From contig JAOAHQ010000070.1 in NCBI GenBank assembly GCA_026415155.1, positions 1 through 33,961 on the forward strand: a stretch of DNA of 33,961 bases, given 5' to 3'. The translations under genes and the position numbers were made by a program. How positions within the stretch are numbered: the stretch's first letter is position 1; every line of letters starts with the position of its first letter. The notes beneath the pieces were generated by a model. The model did no database searches. It had not been told where the DNA came from and saw only the letters and a list, made by a program, of their open reading frames with translations. Source of the DNA: Rhodocyclaceae bacterium (GTDB lineage: Bacteria; Pseudomonadota; Gammaproteobacteria; Burkholderiales; Rhodocyclaceae). Of this stretch, positions 1 through 7,895 are shown piece by piece.

Positions 1-293
1 AGAGACAGGCACATATGCGCGCCAGAGAGCGCCTCGGCGATCTTGTCGCGCTCGGCAAGCGCATGTTCCTTGGCGCGCTCGGGCTTGCCGCCGGCGCCCA
101 GCCCCGGGCCGAGCTGCAGCTTGATGCCGGCCGAAGACTGCTTCAAGGCCTGCGCGTCGGTATTGACGCAGATGAACTCCACGCCGCCGACACCTTCGCG
201 GATCATGTGCTCGACGGCATTGCCGCCGGCACCACCAACGCCGACCACCTTGATGACCGTCGCGTTCGGTTCCCTGTCGATGATTTCGAACAT
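1..293 (-). CDS. ftsZ: Cell division GTPase FtsZ, N-terminal part (cut by window edge)
   Basis: FtsZ polymerises into the Z ring at midcell and recruits the division machinery. The visible 97 codons start at an ATG and read MFEIIDREPNATVIKVVGVGG, then show the glycine-rich nucleotide-binding loop GVGGAGGNAV and the VNTDAQAL segment, both standard for FtsZ. An AAGGAGAG ribosome binding site lies 7 nt upstream of the ATG (301-308). It is the last dcw gene visible, 29 bp downstream of ftsA, and one of the few genes in the cluster with a real intergenic gap and a strong own ribosome binding site. That fits the high FtsZ level cells need. The GTPase signature and C-terminal tail lie outside the window. 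Confidence 0.97.
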   Translation of the reverse strand, partial: MFEIIDREPNATVIKVVGVGGAGGNAVEHMIREGVGGVEFICVNTDAQALKQSSAGIKLQLGPGLGAGGKPERAKEHALAERDKIAEALSGAHMCLS

Positions 294-322
294 TTTTCGC
301 CTCTCCTTGTCGTTGCTAAGCA

Positions 323-1561
323 TTAAAGATTGCGGGCAAACCAGGCTTTCATGCGCGCGAACACCTGGCCGAGCGTCAGCGGCGGCTGCTTGCTGCCGCG
401 CTGGCGCTGCGCCACGCCTTCGAGCAGGAGCCCCATCGCCGTGGCATAGCGCGGATTGCGCACGAAGTCGCGCAGATTGCCCGCATAGTGCGGCACGCCG
501 ATCTTGACGGTGTTGTGGAATACCTCCTCGCCGAGCTCGCGCATGCCCGGCATGAGCGCCGTGCCGCCGGTGAGCACGATGCCGGCGCGCAACAGGCGCG
601 CATAGCCGCTCTTGACGAGCTCCTCTTGCACCTTCTGGAAGATCTCCTCGACGCGCGGCTGGATGAAGCCTGCCAGCGTCGCGCGCGACAGGCGTGTGGC
701 CGGCCGGTCGCCGACGCCCGGCACTTCGAGCATCTCCTCGGGGTCGGCGAGCTGGGCGAGCGCCACGCCATAGCGCAGCTTGATCTCCTCGGCGTCTTGC
801 GTCGAGGTGCGCAGCGCGATCGCGATGTCGTTGGTGATCTGGTCGCCGGCGATCGGGATCACGGCCGTGTGGCGGATCGCGCCCTGGCTGAAGACGGCGA
901 TGTCGGTGGTGCCGCCGCCGACATCGACGAGGCAGACGCCGACGTCTTTCTCGTCTTCGGTCAGCACTGCATTGCCCGAGGCGAGCGGTTGCAGCACGAG
1001 ATCGACGACCTCGAGGCCGCAGCGGCGCACGCACTTGACGATGTTTTGCACGGCGGTCACCGCGCCGGTGACGAGATGCACCTTGACCTCGAGGCGCTTG
1101 GCATCCATGCCGAGCGGATCCTTGACGCCATCTTGGCCATCGACGATGAACTCCTGCACCAGCGTGTGGAGGATCTGGTCATCCGCCGAGATCGGTGTGG
1201 CGTTGGCGGCCTCGATGGCGCGCGCGATGTCGTATTGCGTCACCTCCTTGTCCTTGACGACCGCCATGCCGTTCGAGTCCTTGCTCTTGATGTGGCTGCC
1301 GGCGATGCCGGTATAGACCTCCTTCACTTTGCAGCCGGCCATCATCTCGACTTCGGCGATCGCCTTCGAGATGCTATTGACCGTCGCCTCGATGTTGACG
1401 ACCACACCCTTCCTCAGCCCGCGCGACTCCTGCGTATCCTGCGTGCCGATGCCGAGGATCGACAGTTGCCCCTCGGCATTGAGTTCGGCGACGATGGCGA
1501 CGATCTTCGAGGTGCCGATGTCGAGGCCGACGATGAGATCGCGGTTCTTTTCCTTGCTCAT
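323..1561 (-). CDS. ftsA: Cell division protein FtsA
   Basis: FtsA is an actin-like ATPase that ties FtsZ filaments to the inner membrane and recruits later division proteins. The 412 aa match the usual length. The N-terminus has the phosphate-1 motif DLIVGLDIGTSKI, phosphate-2 is CLVDVGGGTTDIAVF and the adenosine motif is IVLTGGTALMPG. The extreme C-terminus, FARMKAWFARN, is the expected amphipathic membrane-targeting helix. The ATG overlaps the ftsQ stop in an ATGA, so translation is probably coupled. ftsZ follows after 29 bp. Confidence 0.97.
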   Translation of the reverse strand: MSKEKNRDLIVGLDIGTSKIVAIVAELNAEGQLSILGIGTQDTQESRGLRKGVVVNIEATVNSISKAIAEVEMMAGCKVKEVYTGIAGSHIKSKDSNGMAVVKDKEVTQYDIARAIEAANATPISADDQILHTLVQEFIVDGQDGVKDPLGMDAKRLEVKVHLVTGAVTAVQNIVKCVRRCGLEVVDLVLQPLASGNAVLTEDEKDVGVCLVDVGGGTTDIAVFSQGAIRHTAVIPIAGDQITNDIAIALRTSTQDAEEIKLRYGVALAQLADPEEMLEVPGVGDRPATRLSRATLAGFIQPRVEEIFQKVQEELVKSGYARLLRAGIVLTGGTALMPGMRELGEEVFHNTVKIGVPHYAGNLRDFVRNPRYATAMGLLLEGVAQRQRGSKQPPLTLGQVFARMKAWFARNL

Positions 1562-2382
1562 GACTGCGTATCCTGCGGGGCGCGCCGCGTCAGGCGGGGG
1601 GCGGCGGCCGTCAGCACGAATCCGTTCGGATAGCGCATGTCGGCCATGCGCGCCGCCGGCAGGCGTGCCCGGGCGGCGTCGGCGTGGGCAACGAAGCGCG
1701 CCAGCCGCTCCTCGAGCGGATGCTTTTCCTGGTCGCGGCCGAGCTCGACGACGAAGCCATCGTCGAGCTCCAAGCGCCAGGCGCGGCGCGGCGAGAGCGC
1801 GAGCGCCTCGATGCGCCGCCCGATGGCGGCAAGCGGCGCGGAAAATTCCTGATGGCGGCGCAAAAGCTCGGCGGCACTGCCTTCAGGGCCCGACAGGAGC
1901 GGCAAGGCCGCCGCGCCTTCAGCAAGCGGCGCGCGAAACACTTCGCCTTGGCGGTTGATGAGTTCGTCACCCGTGCGTTCGGCGGAAAGAGGCCGCCAGC
2001 GCGCCACCGCCTCGTGCTCTTCGAGCGCAAGCAGCAAGCCGTCCGGCCATTGGCGGCGCACGCTCGCCTGGCGCACCCAGGGCAGCGCTTCGAAGGCCTG
2101 CCGGGCGGCCTCGAGATCGACGGTGAAAAAATTGCCCACGACGGCGCGGCGCGCGACATGCTCGAGCTGATCGAGCGAGACGCGCGCCGGCGCCGTCGCG
2201 ACGACGATCTCGCGCAGCGGGAAGAGCGGCAGCCGCGCCAATGCCTTGAGCGCGCCCCAGCCGAGCGCGGCGAGCGATGCCACGATGAGGAGATCGGCGA
2301 GGAGGTTCATGAGCGCCGGCTGATGCCACAAGCCGCCCGGCTCCTGCTCGGGCCGCCGGCCGTTGTCCTTGCGCTTAGCCAC
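1558..2382 (-). CDS. ftsQ: Cell division protein FtsQ
   Basis: FtsQ is a single-pass inner-membrane protein that bridges early and late divisome parts through FtsB and FtsL. I start it at GTG (2380-2382), giving 274 aa: GGAGG sits 6 nt upstream, whereas the in-frame ATG at 2421 lies deep in ddl and has no such site. A short basic cytoplasmic tail rich in K, R and Q is followed by a hydrophobic segment (LLADLLIVASLAALGWGALK). Next comes a POTRA-type stretch (LREIVVATAPARVSLDQLE through NFFTVDLEAARQAFEALPWV) and the FtsQ beta domain. It overlaps ddl by 8 bp and ftsA by 4 bp. Confidence 0.93.
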   Translation of the reverse strand: MAKRKDNGRRPEQEPGGLWHQPALMNLLADLLIVASLAALGWGALKALARLPLFPLREIVVATAPARVSLDQLEHVARRAVVGNFFTVDLEAARQAFEALPWVRQASVRRQWPDGLLLALEEHEAVARWRPLSAERTGDELINRQGEVFRAPLAEGAAALPLLSGPEGSAAELLRRHQEFSAPLAAIGRRIEALALSPRRAWRLELDDGFVVELGRDQEKHPLEERLARFVAHADAARARLPAARMADMRYPNGFVLTAAAPRLTRRAPQDTQS

Positions 2383-3298
2383 AGCGCGCCTCCGCGAGCA
2401 CCTGCATGACGAGCTCGGCAAAGTCTAGCCCTGCCGCCTTGGCGGCCATCGGCACGAGCGAGTGCCCCGTCATGCCGGGATTGGTGTTCATCTCGAGCAG
2501 GAAAAAGCGGCCATCCTCGCGCAGGATCAGATCGGCGCGCCCCCAGCCGCGGCAGCCGAGCGCATCGAACGCCTCCTTCACGGCGCGGCCGATCTCGGCT
2601 TCCTTGGCCGATTCCAGGCCCGCCGGGCAGTGGTAGCGCACTGCATCGGTGAAATACTTGTTCTCGTAGTCGTAACCCGCCGCGGGCGGCTCTATCCGCA
2701 CGAGCGGCAGCACGCGCTCGCCCAAGACGGCGGCCGTAAGTTCCGTGCCGGCGATGAATTCCTCGGCCATCACCTCGTGTTGCCCCGCGGGGCCGGCGGC
2801 CTGGGCAAAGGCGGCGGCGAATGCTTCGCGGCGCGTCACCTTGGAGACCCCGATCGAGGAACCCTCGCGCACCGGTTTGACGATGAGCGGCAGGCCGAGC
2901 GCGGCGATGACCGCCGGCCCCTCGTCGGCATCACACACGCGCAGCCCGCGGGGGGTAGGCAAGCCGACCGCCTGCCACAGCCACTTGCTGCGCAGCTTGT
3001 CCATCGCGAGCGCCGAGGCGAGCACGCCGCTGCCGGTATAGGGAATGCCCATCAAGTCGAGCGCGCCCTGGATCGTGCCGTTTTCACCCGCCCCGCCGTG
3101 CAGGATGTTGAAGACGCGCGCCACCCCCAGTTCGGCGAGGCGCCAGATCGGTGTGGCGGCCGGATCGAAGGCGAAGGCCTCGACGCGGCGTTCTTGGAGC
3201 GCCGCGAGCACGGCCTTGCCTGATAGGAGCGAAATCTCGCGCTCGGCAGAGGCCCCGCCCATCAATACCGCGACCTTGCCAAACTGCCCTGCTTTCAA
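2375..3298 (-). CDS. ddl: D-alanine--D-alanine ligase (DdlB type)
   Basis: This enzyme joins two D-alanines with ATP to make the dipeptide that MurF adds to the wall precursor. The 307 aa show the N-terminal VAVLMGGASAEREISL, the loop NILHGGAGENGTIQGAL, the ATP-grasp segment LPLIVKPVREGSSIGVSKV and the metal-binding end FFLLEMNTNPGMT. The start is a TTG (3296-3298), which overlaps the murB stop as TTGA and has GGGAG 7 nt upstream. No ATG exists before the conserved N-terminal strand, so TTG is the best choice. Many DdlB proteins have HGRxGEDG in the first loop. Here it is HGGAGENG, with Asn for Asp, which may be a lineage trait. Confidence 0.95.
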   Translation of the reverse strand: MKAGQFGKVAVLMGGASAEREISLLSGKAVLAALQERRVEAFAFDPAATPIWRLAELGVARVFNILHGGAGENGTIQGALDLMGIPYTGSGVLASALAMDKLRSKWLWQAVGLPTPRGLRVCDADEGPAVIAALGLPLIVKPVREGSSIGVSKVTRREAFAAAFAQAAGPAGQHEVMAEEFIAGTELTAAVLGERVLPLVRIEPPAAGYDYENKYFTDAVRYHCPAGLESAKEAEIGRAVKEAFDALGCRGWGRADLILREDGRFFLLEMNTNPGMTGHSLVPMAAKAAGLDFAELVMQVLAEARCG

Positions 3299-4170
3299 TG
3301 CCTTGCTCCCAGGATGCGCACCTCGCGCTTGAGCGCCACGCCGAACCGTTCCTTCACCTCGGCCTCTATGCGGCCGATTAAGCTTTCTATCGCGGCGGCG
3401 GTGGCCCTGCCCGCGGGATTAACGATGAAATTCGCATGCTTTTCAGACACGCGCGCGCCATCGATTTCGATCCCCTTCAAGCCGGCCGCCTCGATGAGCC
3501 GCGCGGCATAGTCACCCGGCGGATTCCTGAACACGGAACCGGCGTTGGGCAACTGCAGGGGCTGGCGGGCGATGCGCTTTTCGAGCAAGGCGCGGATCCT
3601 CGCGCGCGCTTTTTCCGCATCGCCTTGTTCAAAGCGCAGCCAGGCGGCGACGAAGAGTTCATCGCAGGCGCGTTTGAGGCCCACATGGCGGTAGCCGATC
3701 GCAAAATCGGCACTCGTGCGCTCGATCAAATCGCCGCGCCGGTTGAGCATGACGACCCGTTCGACGTGATGCCAGATCTCGTCGCCATAGCAGCCTGCGT
3801 TCATCGCCAGCGCCCCGCCCACGGTGCCCGGGATGCCGGCGAGGAATTCGGCGCCGGAAAGATTGTGGTTGGCGGCAAAGCGCGCGAGCTTCGGCGTCGC
3901 GACCCCGGCCTCGGCGTAGATCGTGCCGTCGGCTTCCATGCGCAACGCGTTTAGCGCGCCATGGGTGAAGATCGCCGTGCCATCGAAGCCGCCGTCGCGG
4001 ATCAGGAGGTTCGAGCCCAGGCCGACGACGAGCAGCGGTTCGTCGTGGCGCAGGCTGGCGAGGAAGGCAGCGAGATCGTCAAGATCGCGCGGAAAGCAGG
4101 CGCGCGCCACTGGCCCGCCGGCGCGCCAGCTCACATGCTTGGCCATCGGTTCGTCGTAGCGGATCTCCAT
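3295..4170 (-). CDS. murB: UDP-N-acetylenolpyruvoylglucosamine reductase MurB
   Basis: MurB is an FAD enzyme that reduces the enolpyruvyl group to make UDP-MurNAc using NADPH. From the ATG at 4168-4170 it is 291 aa. The FAD-binding parts are GLGSNLLIRDGG, FLAGIPGTVGGALAMNAGCYG and the GYRHVGLK region. The proton-donor serine lies in LPNAGSVFRNP, and HANFIVN near the C-terminus is also conserved. The short length and missing tyrosine loop suggest the type II form. The reading frame stays open upstream, but that part is a shadow of murC. The ATG shares its A with the TGA of murC (TGATG), so the two are coupled. Confidence 0.95.
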   Translation of the reverse strand: MEIRYDEPMAKHVSWRAGGPVARACFPRDLDDLAAFLASLRHDEPLLVVGLGSNLLIRDGGFDGTAIFTHGALNALRMEADGTIYAEAGVATPKLARFAANHNLSGAEFLAGIPGTVGGALAMNAGCYGDEIWHHVERVVMLNRRGDLIERTSADFAIGYRHVGLKRACDELFVAAWLRFEQGDAEKARARIRALLEKRIARQPLQLPNAGSVFRNPPGDYAARLIEAAGLKGIEIDGARVSEKHANFIVNPAGRATAAAIESLIGRIEAEVKERFGVALKREVRILGARH

Positions 4171-5558
4171 CAGGCCCCCGCCAGTTTGGCCGGCACCGTG
4201 CCGATCGAGCCGGCGCCGAGCGTGATCACGACATCGCCGTCGCGGGCGAGATCGAGGATGGCCTGCGGCAAGGCGGCGATGTCTTCGACGAAGACGGGTT
4301 CCACCTTGCCCGCGACGCGCAGCGCGCGCGCCAGCGTCCTGCCGTCGGCGGCGACGATCGGGGCTTCGCCCGCCGCATAGACCTCGGTGAGCAAGACGGC
4401 ATCGGCTTTTCCGAGCACCTTGACAAAATCTTCGAAGCAGTCGCGCGTGCGCGTGTAGCGATGCGGCTGAAAGGCCACGACGATGCGCCGGCCCGGATAG
4501 GCGCCGCGCGCGGCAGCAAGGGTGGCCGCCATCTCGGCCGGATGATGGCCATAGTCGTCGATGAGCGTAAAGCGGCCGCCGCCGGGCAGCGCGATTTCGC
4601 CATAGCGCTGGAAACGCCGCGCCACGCCCGTGAATTCGGCGAGCGCCTTCTGGATCGCCGCATCGCTCGCGCCGACTTCCGTGGCTACCGCGATCGCGGC
4701 GAGCGCGTTCCTCACATTGTGCAGGCCCGGCAGGTTGAGGGTGACCGGAAAACGCGTCACGGCGCCATTGGTACGCACGCATTCGAAATGCATGCGCCCG
4801 CCCTCGGCGCGGATCTCTTCGGCGCGCACGTTGAGTCCCTCGCCCAGGCCATAGGTGACCACCTGTTTGGCGATCTGCGGCAGGATCTCGCGCACCTGCG
4901 GATCGTCGGCGCACATCACGGCGACGCCATAGAACGGCAGGCGATGCACGAAGTCCACGAAGGCCTGCTTGAGGCGGCCGAAATCGTGGCCGTAGGTATC
5001 CATGTGATCGGCATCGATGTTGGTGACGACGGCGATCACGGGCGAGAGAAAGAGGAAGGAGGCATCCGATTCATCGGCCTCGGCGACGAGGTAGTCGCCC
5101 TGGCCGAGCCGCGCATTCGCGCCGGCCGAGTTAAGCCGCCCGCCGATGACGAAGGTCGGATCGAGCCCCGCTTCGGCGAGGCAGCTCGCGACGAGGCTGG
5201 TCGTCGTCGTCTTGCCGTGCGTGCCAGCGATCGCGATGCCTTGCTTTAAGCGCATCAGCTCGGCGAGCATCTGTGCGCGCGGCACCACCGGCACGTGGCG
5301 CGCGCGCGCCGCGACGATTTCGGGATTGTCGGCCTGGACGGCGCTCGAGACGACCACCGCATCGGCGCCCGCGACGTGCTCGGCCGCATGGCCGATCATC
5401 ACGCGCACGCCAAGGCTGGCAAGCCGGCGCGTCGCCGCCGATTCGGCGAGATCCGAGCCGCTCACTTCAAAGCCCTGGTTGGCGAGCACCTCGGCGATGC
5501 CCGACATGCCCGATCCGCCAATCCCGACGAAGTGAATGCGCTTGACTTTATGTTTCAT
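4170..5558 (-). CDS. murC: UDP-N-acetylmuramate--L-alanine ligase MurC
   Basis: MurC adds L-Ala to UDP-MurNAc with ATP, the first step of the stem peptide. The 462 aa start [10 protein letters not shown], followed by the nucleotide-fold motif [15 protein letters not shown], the P-loop GTHGKTTTT at residues 112-120, EADESDASF, and the C-terminal [11 protein letters not shown] and FQPHRYTRT motifs. I chose the ATG at 5556-5558 because GGGAGG lies 5 nt upstream and the protein then has normal length. A second, diverged copy of the first 35 nt of the gene lies 122 bp upstream, exactly at the murG stop codon, but in another frame relative to this gene (see the mini-ORF and hairpin entries). The downstream junction with murB is a 1-nt overlap. 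Confidence 0.95.
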   Translation of the reverse strand: MKHKVKRIHFVGIGGSGMSGIAEVLANQGFEVSGSDLAESAATRRLASLGVRVMIGHAAEHVAGADAVVVSSAVQADNPEIVAARARHVPVVPRAQMLAELMRLKQGIAIAGTHGKTTTTSLVASCLAEAGLDPTFVIGGRLNSAGANARLGQGDYLVAEADESDASFLFLSPVIAVVTNIDADHMDTYGHDFGRLKQAFVDFVHRLPFYGVAVMCADDPQVREILPQIAKQVVTYGLGEGLNVRAEEIRAEGGRMHFECVRTNGAVTRFPVTLNLPGLHNVRNALAAIAVATEVGASDAAIQKALAEFTGVARRFQRYGEIALPGGGRFTLIDDYGHHPAEMAATLAAARGAYPGRRIVVAFQPHRYTRTRDCFEDFVKVLGKADAVLLTEVYAAGEAPIVAADGRTLARALRVAGKVEPVFVEDIAALPQAILDLARDGDVVITLGAGSIGTVPAKLAGA

Positions 5559-5582
5559 CGGGCCTCCCGTCGGGATTGGCGG
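5515..5582 (-). promoter_or_regulatory. 14-bp perfect stem enclosing the murC ribosome binding site and start
   Basis: In the mRNA sense, the arm CCGCCAATCCCGAC (5582-5569) pairs without mismatch with GTCGGGATTGGCGG (5528-5515). The 40-nt loop between them holds GGGAGG and the murC ATG plus nine codons. The downstream arm encodes the conserved V-G-I-G-G of MurC, so the upstream arm is an inverted copy of coding sequence. The arms are seen directly. An effect on murC translation is inference. Confidence 0.6.
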
Positions 5583-5680
5583 TGCGCGGCCAGCGGCCGC
5601 GCCGCCGCCCCTAGCAGGCGCGAACGCGACTGCGTGCGTTCGCTGCCGACGAAATGGATGCGCTTGACTTTGTGTTTCAT
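5555..5680 (-). CDS. 41-codon mini-ORF: decayed or duplicated start of murC
   Basis: This frame begins [12 protein letters not shown], identical to the first 12 residues of MurC, then leaves the MurC sequence for an arginine/alanine-rich tail ending REAR. Its ATG overlaps the murG TGA as ATGA, and its own TGA overlaps the true murC ATG as ATGA. A ribosome leaving murG could therefore pass through it into murC. Over the first 35 nt it differs from murC at three positions, all silent third-codon changes. I do not propose a protein function. It may be a coupling leader peptide or simply what remains after a rearrangement at the murG/murC junction. Confidence 0.4.
   Translation of the reverse strand: MKHKVKRIHFVGSERTQSRSRLLGAAARPLAAHRQSRREAR
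5584..5602 (-). repeat. Perfect 8-bp hairpin in the murG-murC spacer
   Basis: On the plus strand GCGCGGCC (5584-5591) and GGCCGCGC (5595-5602) flank the 3-nt loop AGC. No T-tract follows in the transcription direction, so it is not a standard terminator. It lies directly upstream of the stem that encloses the murC start. Confidence 0.6.
5620..5643 (-). repeat. Perfect 8-bp hairpin at the end of the duplicated murC start
   Basis: On the plus strand GCGAACGC (5620-5627) and GCGTTCGC (5636-5643) flank an 8-nt loop. It starts right where the upstream murC-like copy stops resembling murC. That makes it the first of three consecutive perfect inverted repeats in this spacer. Confidence 0.6.
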
Positions 5681-6738
5681 CGTGCGATTTCCATACAGGT
5701 GCGCGCGACGGCCTCGGCCGCATCGGGCCGCGCCAGCTTTCTTGCCTGCTCGGCCATTTCGGCAAGCTGCGCGCGCGAGAGATTGCCCACGAGCGCGAGC
5801 CGCTCGGGGCTCAACTCCTCTTGCGGCAAGAGCATTGCCGCGCCGGCATGCACGAGAAAGCGCGCATTGGCCGTCTGGTGGTCATCGACCGCATGCGGAT
5901 AGGGCACGAGGATGCTCGCCACACCCGCGGCAGCGAGCTCGGCGATCGTCAAGGCGCCGGCGCGGCAGAGCACGACGTCGGCCCAGGCATAGGCGCCCGC
6001 CATGTCGTCGATGAAGGCCACGCAATGCGCCTTCACGCCCGCCGCCGCGTAGGCCGCCTGCAAGGCGGAAAGATGCTTCTCGCCCGACTGATGCACGACT
6101 TCGGGCCGCGCGTTTTCCGGCAAGAGCGCAATCGCCTTGGGTACAGTCTCGTTGAGCACCGCCGCGCCGAGGCTGCCGCCGATCACCAACAGGCGCAGCC
6201 GCCCGCTGCGCTCGCCATAGCGCAGACTCGGCGCTGGCAGGACGGCGATTGCGTCGCGCACCGGATTGCCGACCCAGCGCCCCTCTTTGAGCACGTCGGG
6301 AAAGCCCGTCAGCACCCGGTCGGCGACATGGGCCAGCACGCGATTGGCAAGGCCGGCGATTGCGTTTTGCTCGTGCAGCACGAGCGGAATGCCCAACAGC
6401 GCCGCCATCATGCCGCCGGGGAAGCTGATGAAGCCGCCCAAGCCCAGCACCACGTCGGGCCGGAGGCGCCTGAAATGGGCGAGCGCCTGAGCGAAACCGC
6501 GCAGCAAGTTGAAGGGCAGCAAGAGCTTGCGCACGAGCCCCTTGCCGCGCAGCGCGGAAAAACGCACCCAGGCCATCTCATAGCCGCGCTCGGGCACGAG
6601 GCGCGCTTCCATCCCGTCGGGATTGCCCATCCAGACGACCCGCCAGCCATGCCGCGTGAGCCAATCGGCCACGGCAAGCCCCGGCATGATGTGCCCGCCG
6701 GTGCCGCCTGCCATGATGACGATGGTTTTTTTCGTCAT
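5677..6738 (-). CDS. murG: Lipid II synthase MurG (GlcNAc transferase)
   Basis: MurG transfers GlcNAc from UDP-GlcNAc to lipid I on the cytoplasmic face of the membrane, making lipid II. From the ATG at 6736-6738 it is 353 aa. It begins [20 protein letters not shown] with the glycine-rich donor-side loop, then has [28 protein letters not shown], the second glycine loop [12 protein letters not shown], and the UDP-GlcNAc-binding region [24 protein letters not shown] followed by DDHQTANA. The ATG overlaps the ftsW stop (ATGA). Its own TGA overlaps the mini-ORF start. The open frame upstream of 6738 belongs to the shadow of ftsW. Confidence 0.96.
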   Translation of the reverse strand: MTKKTIVIMAGGTGGHIMPGLAVADWLTRHGWRVVWMGNPDGMEARLVPERGYEMAWVRFSALRGKGLVRKLLLPFNLLRGFAQALAHFRRLRPDVVLGLGGFISFPGGMMAALLGIPLVLHEQNAIAGLANRVLAHVADRVLTGFPDVLKEGRWVGNPVRDAIAVLPAPSLRYGERSGRLRLLVIGGSLGAAVLNETVPKAIALLPENARPEVVHQSGEKHLSALQAAYAAAGVKAHCVAFIDDMAGAYAWADVVLCRAGALTIAELAAAGVASILVPYPHAVDDHQTANARFLVHAGAAMLLPQEELSPERLALVGNLSRAQLAEMAEQARKLARPDAAEAVARTCMEIAR

Positions 6739-7895
6739 GCCGGCAGCCCCCGCATGAGGCGCCGATTCTCGTAATCGACGCGCAACAGGATGGCGAGCGC
6801 GAGGCAATTCGCGACGAGGCCCGAGCCGCCGAAGCTCATCAAGGGCAGCGTGAGCCCCTTGGTCGGCAAGAGGCCCATATTGACGCCCATGTTGATGAAG
6901 GATTGCAGGCCGAGCCAGAGGCCGATGCCTTGCGCGACGAGGCCTGAATAGACGCGGTCGAGCAAGAGCGCCTGGCGGCCGACCTGAAAGGCGCGCCAGA
7001 CTAAGAGCGCGAAGAGGCCGATCACCGCGACGACGCCGGCGAAGCCGAGTTCCTCGGCGATCACGGCGAGCAGGAAATCGGTGTGCGCCTCGGGCAGATA
7101 AAACAGTTTCTCGACCGAGGCGCCCAAGCCTACCCCGAACCATTCGCCGCGGCCGAAGGCGATCAGCGCGTGGGAGAGCTGATAGCCCTTGCCGAAGGCA
7201 TCCTGCCAGGGGTCGAGGAAGAACAGGATGCGCTGACGGCGGTATTCCGAAAAATAGATGAGCGCAGCAAAGCCCACGACGGCGACAAGCCCCAGCAGCA
7301 CGAAGATGCGCCCATTGACGCCGCCTAAGAACAGGATGCCGAAGGCGATCGCCGCGATGACGACGAAGGCGCCGAAATCGGGTTCCTTGAGGAGCAGCCC
7401 GCCGATGGCGAGCATCACGGCAGCAAGGGGCACGAAGCCGCGCCGGAAGCTTTCCATGTCGGCAAGCTTCCTGGCCGTGTAATCGGCGACATAGAGCACG
7501 GTAAAGAGCTTCATGAATTCCGAAGGCTGGAGATTGATGGGCCCCAAGCCGATCCAGCGCTGGGCGCCATTGACGGCGCGGCCGAGGCCCGGGATCAGCA
7601 CGAGGACGAGCAGCACGCCGCCGGCGAGGAAGAGCCAGGGGGCGAATTGCTGCCAGAAGCGCAGCGGGATCTGAAAGGCGATCAGCGCGCCGGTGAGCCC
7701 GACGGCGAGGAACACCGCATGGCGGACGAGGAAATAGGTGGGCTGATGATGGGTGAAGGCGGAGCCTTCGGCGGTGGCGATCGAGGCCGAATAGACCATG
7801 ACGAGGCCCAGGAGGAGCAGCGCGAGCGCGGGCCAGATGAGGAGCGGATCGACCTCGGCGGCGTGCGGCCGCTGGCCGAGTAAAGCGGTGTTCAT
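6735..7895 (-). CDS. ftsW: Septal peptidoglycan glycosyltransferase FtsW
   Basis: FtsW is the SEDS-family polymerase that works with FtsI to make septal wall from lipid II. From the ATG at 7893-7895 it is 386 aa, a short FtsW. About ten hydrophobic segments are visible. Motifs include LVMVYSAS in the first membrane helix, [32 protein letters not shown], the large extracytoplasmic loop with [20 protein letters not shown] and [19 protein letters not shown], and the end [11 protein letters not shown]. The ATG overlaps the murD stop as ATGA. Confidence 0.96.
   Translation of the reverse strand: MNTALLGQRPHAAEVDPLLIWPALALLLLGLVMVYSASIATAEGSAFTHHQPTYFLVRHAVFLAVGLTGALIAFQIPLRFWQQFAPWLFLAGGVLLVLVLIPGLGRAVNGAQRWIGLGPINLQPSEFMKLFTVLYVADYTARKLADMESFRRGFVPLAAVMLAIGGLLLKEPDFGAFVVIAAIAFGILFLGGVNGRIFVLLGLVAVVGFAALIYFSEYRRQRILFFLDPWQDAFGKGYQLSHALIAFGRGEWFGVGLGASVEKLFYLPEAHTDFLLAVIAEELGFAGVVAVIGLFALLVWRAFQVGRQALLLDRVYSGLVAQGIGLWLGLQSFINMGVNMGLLPTKGLTLPLMSFGGSGLVANCLALAILLRVDYENRRLMRGLPA

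Noticed and set aside
488-1633. Long open frames on the plus strand opposite the dcw genes, such as this one and 10577-11899
   Set aside because: They are mirror frames of ftsA, murF and other real genes in high-G+C sequence, rich in Arg, Asp and Gly, with no recognisable motif.
3295-4914. A 539-codon frame containing murB, which might look like a fusion
   Set aside because: The first 248 codons are the murC sequence read in another frame. The real MurB N-terminus starts at 4170.
5559-5765. N-terminal extension of murC up to an ATG at 5765
   Set aside because: The extra 69 residues come from the murG end and the repeat spacer read out of frame, and have no ribosome binding site or family resemblance.
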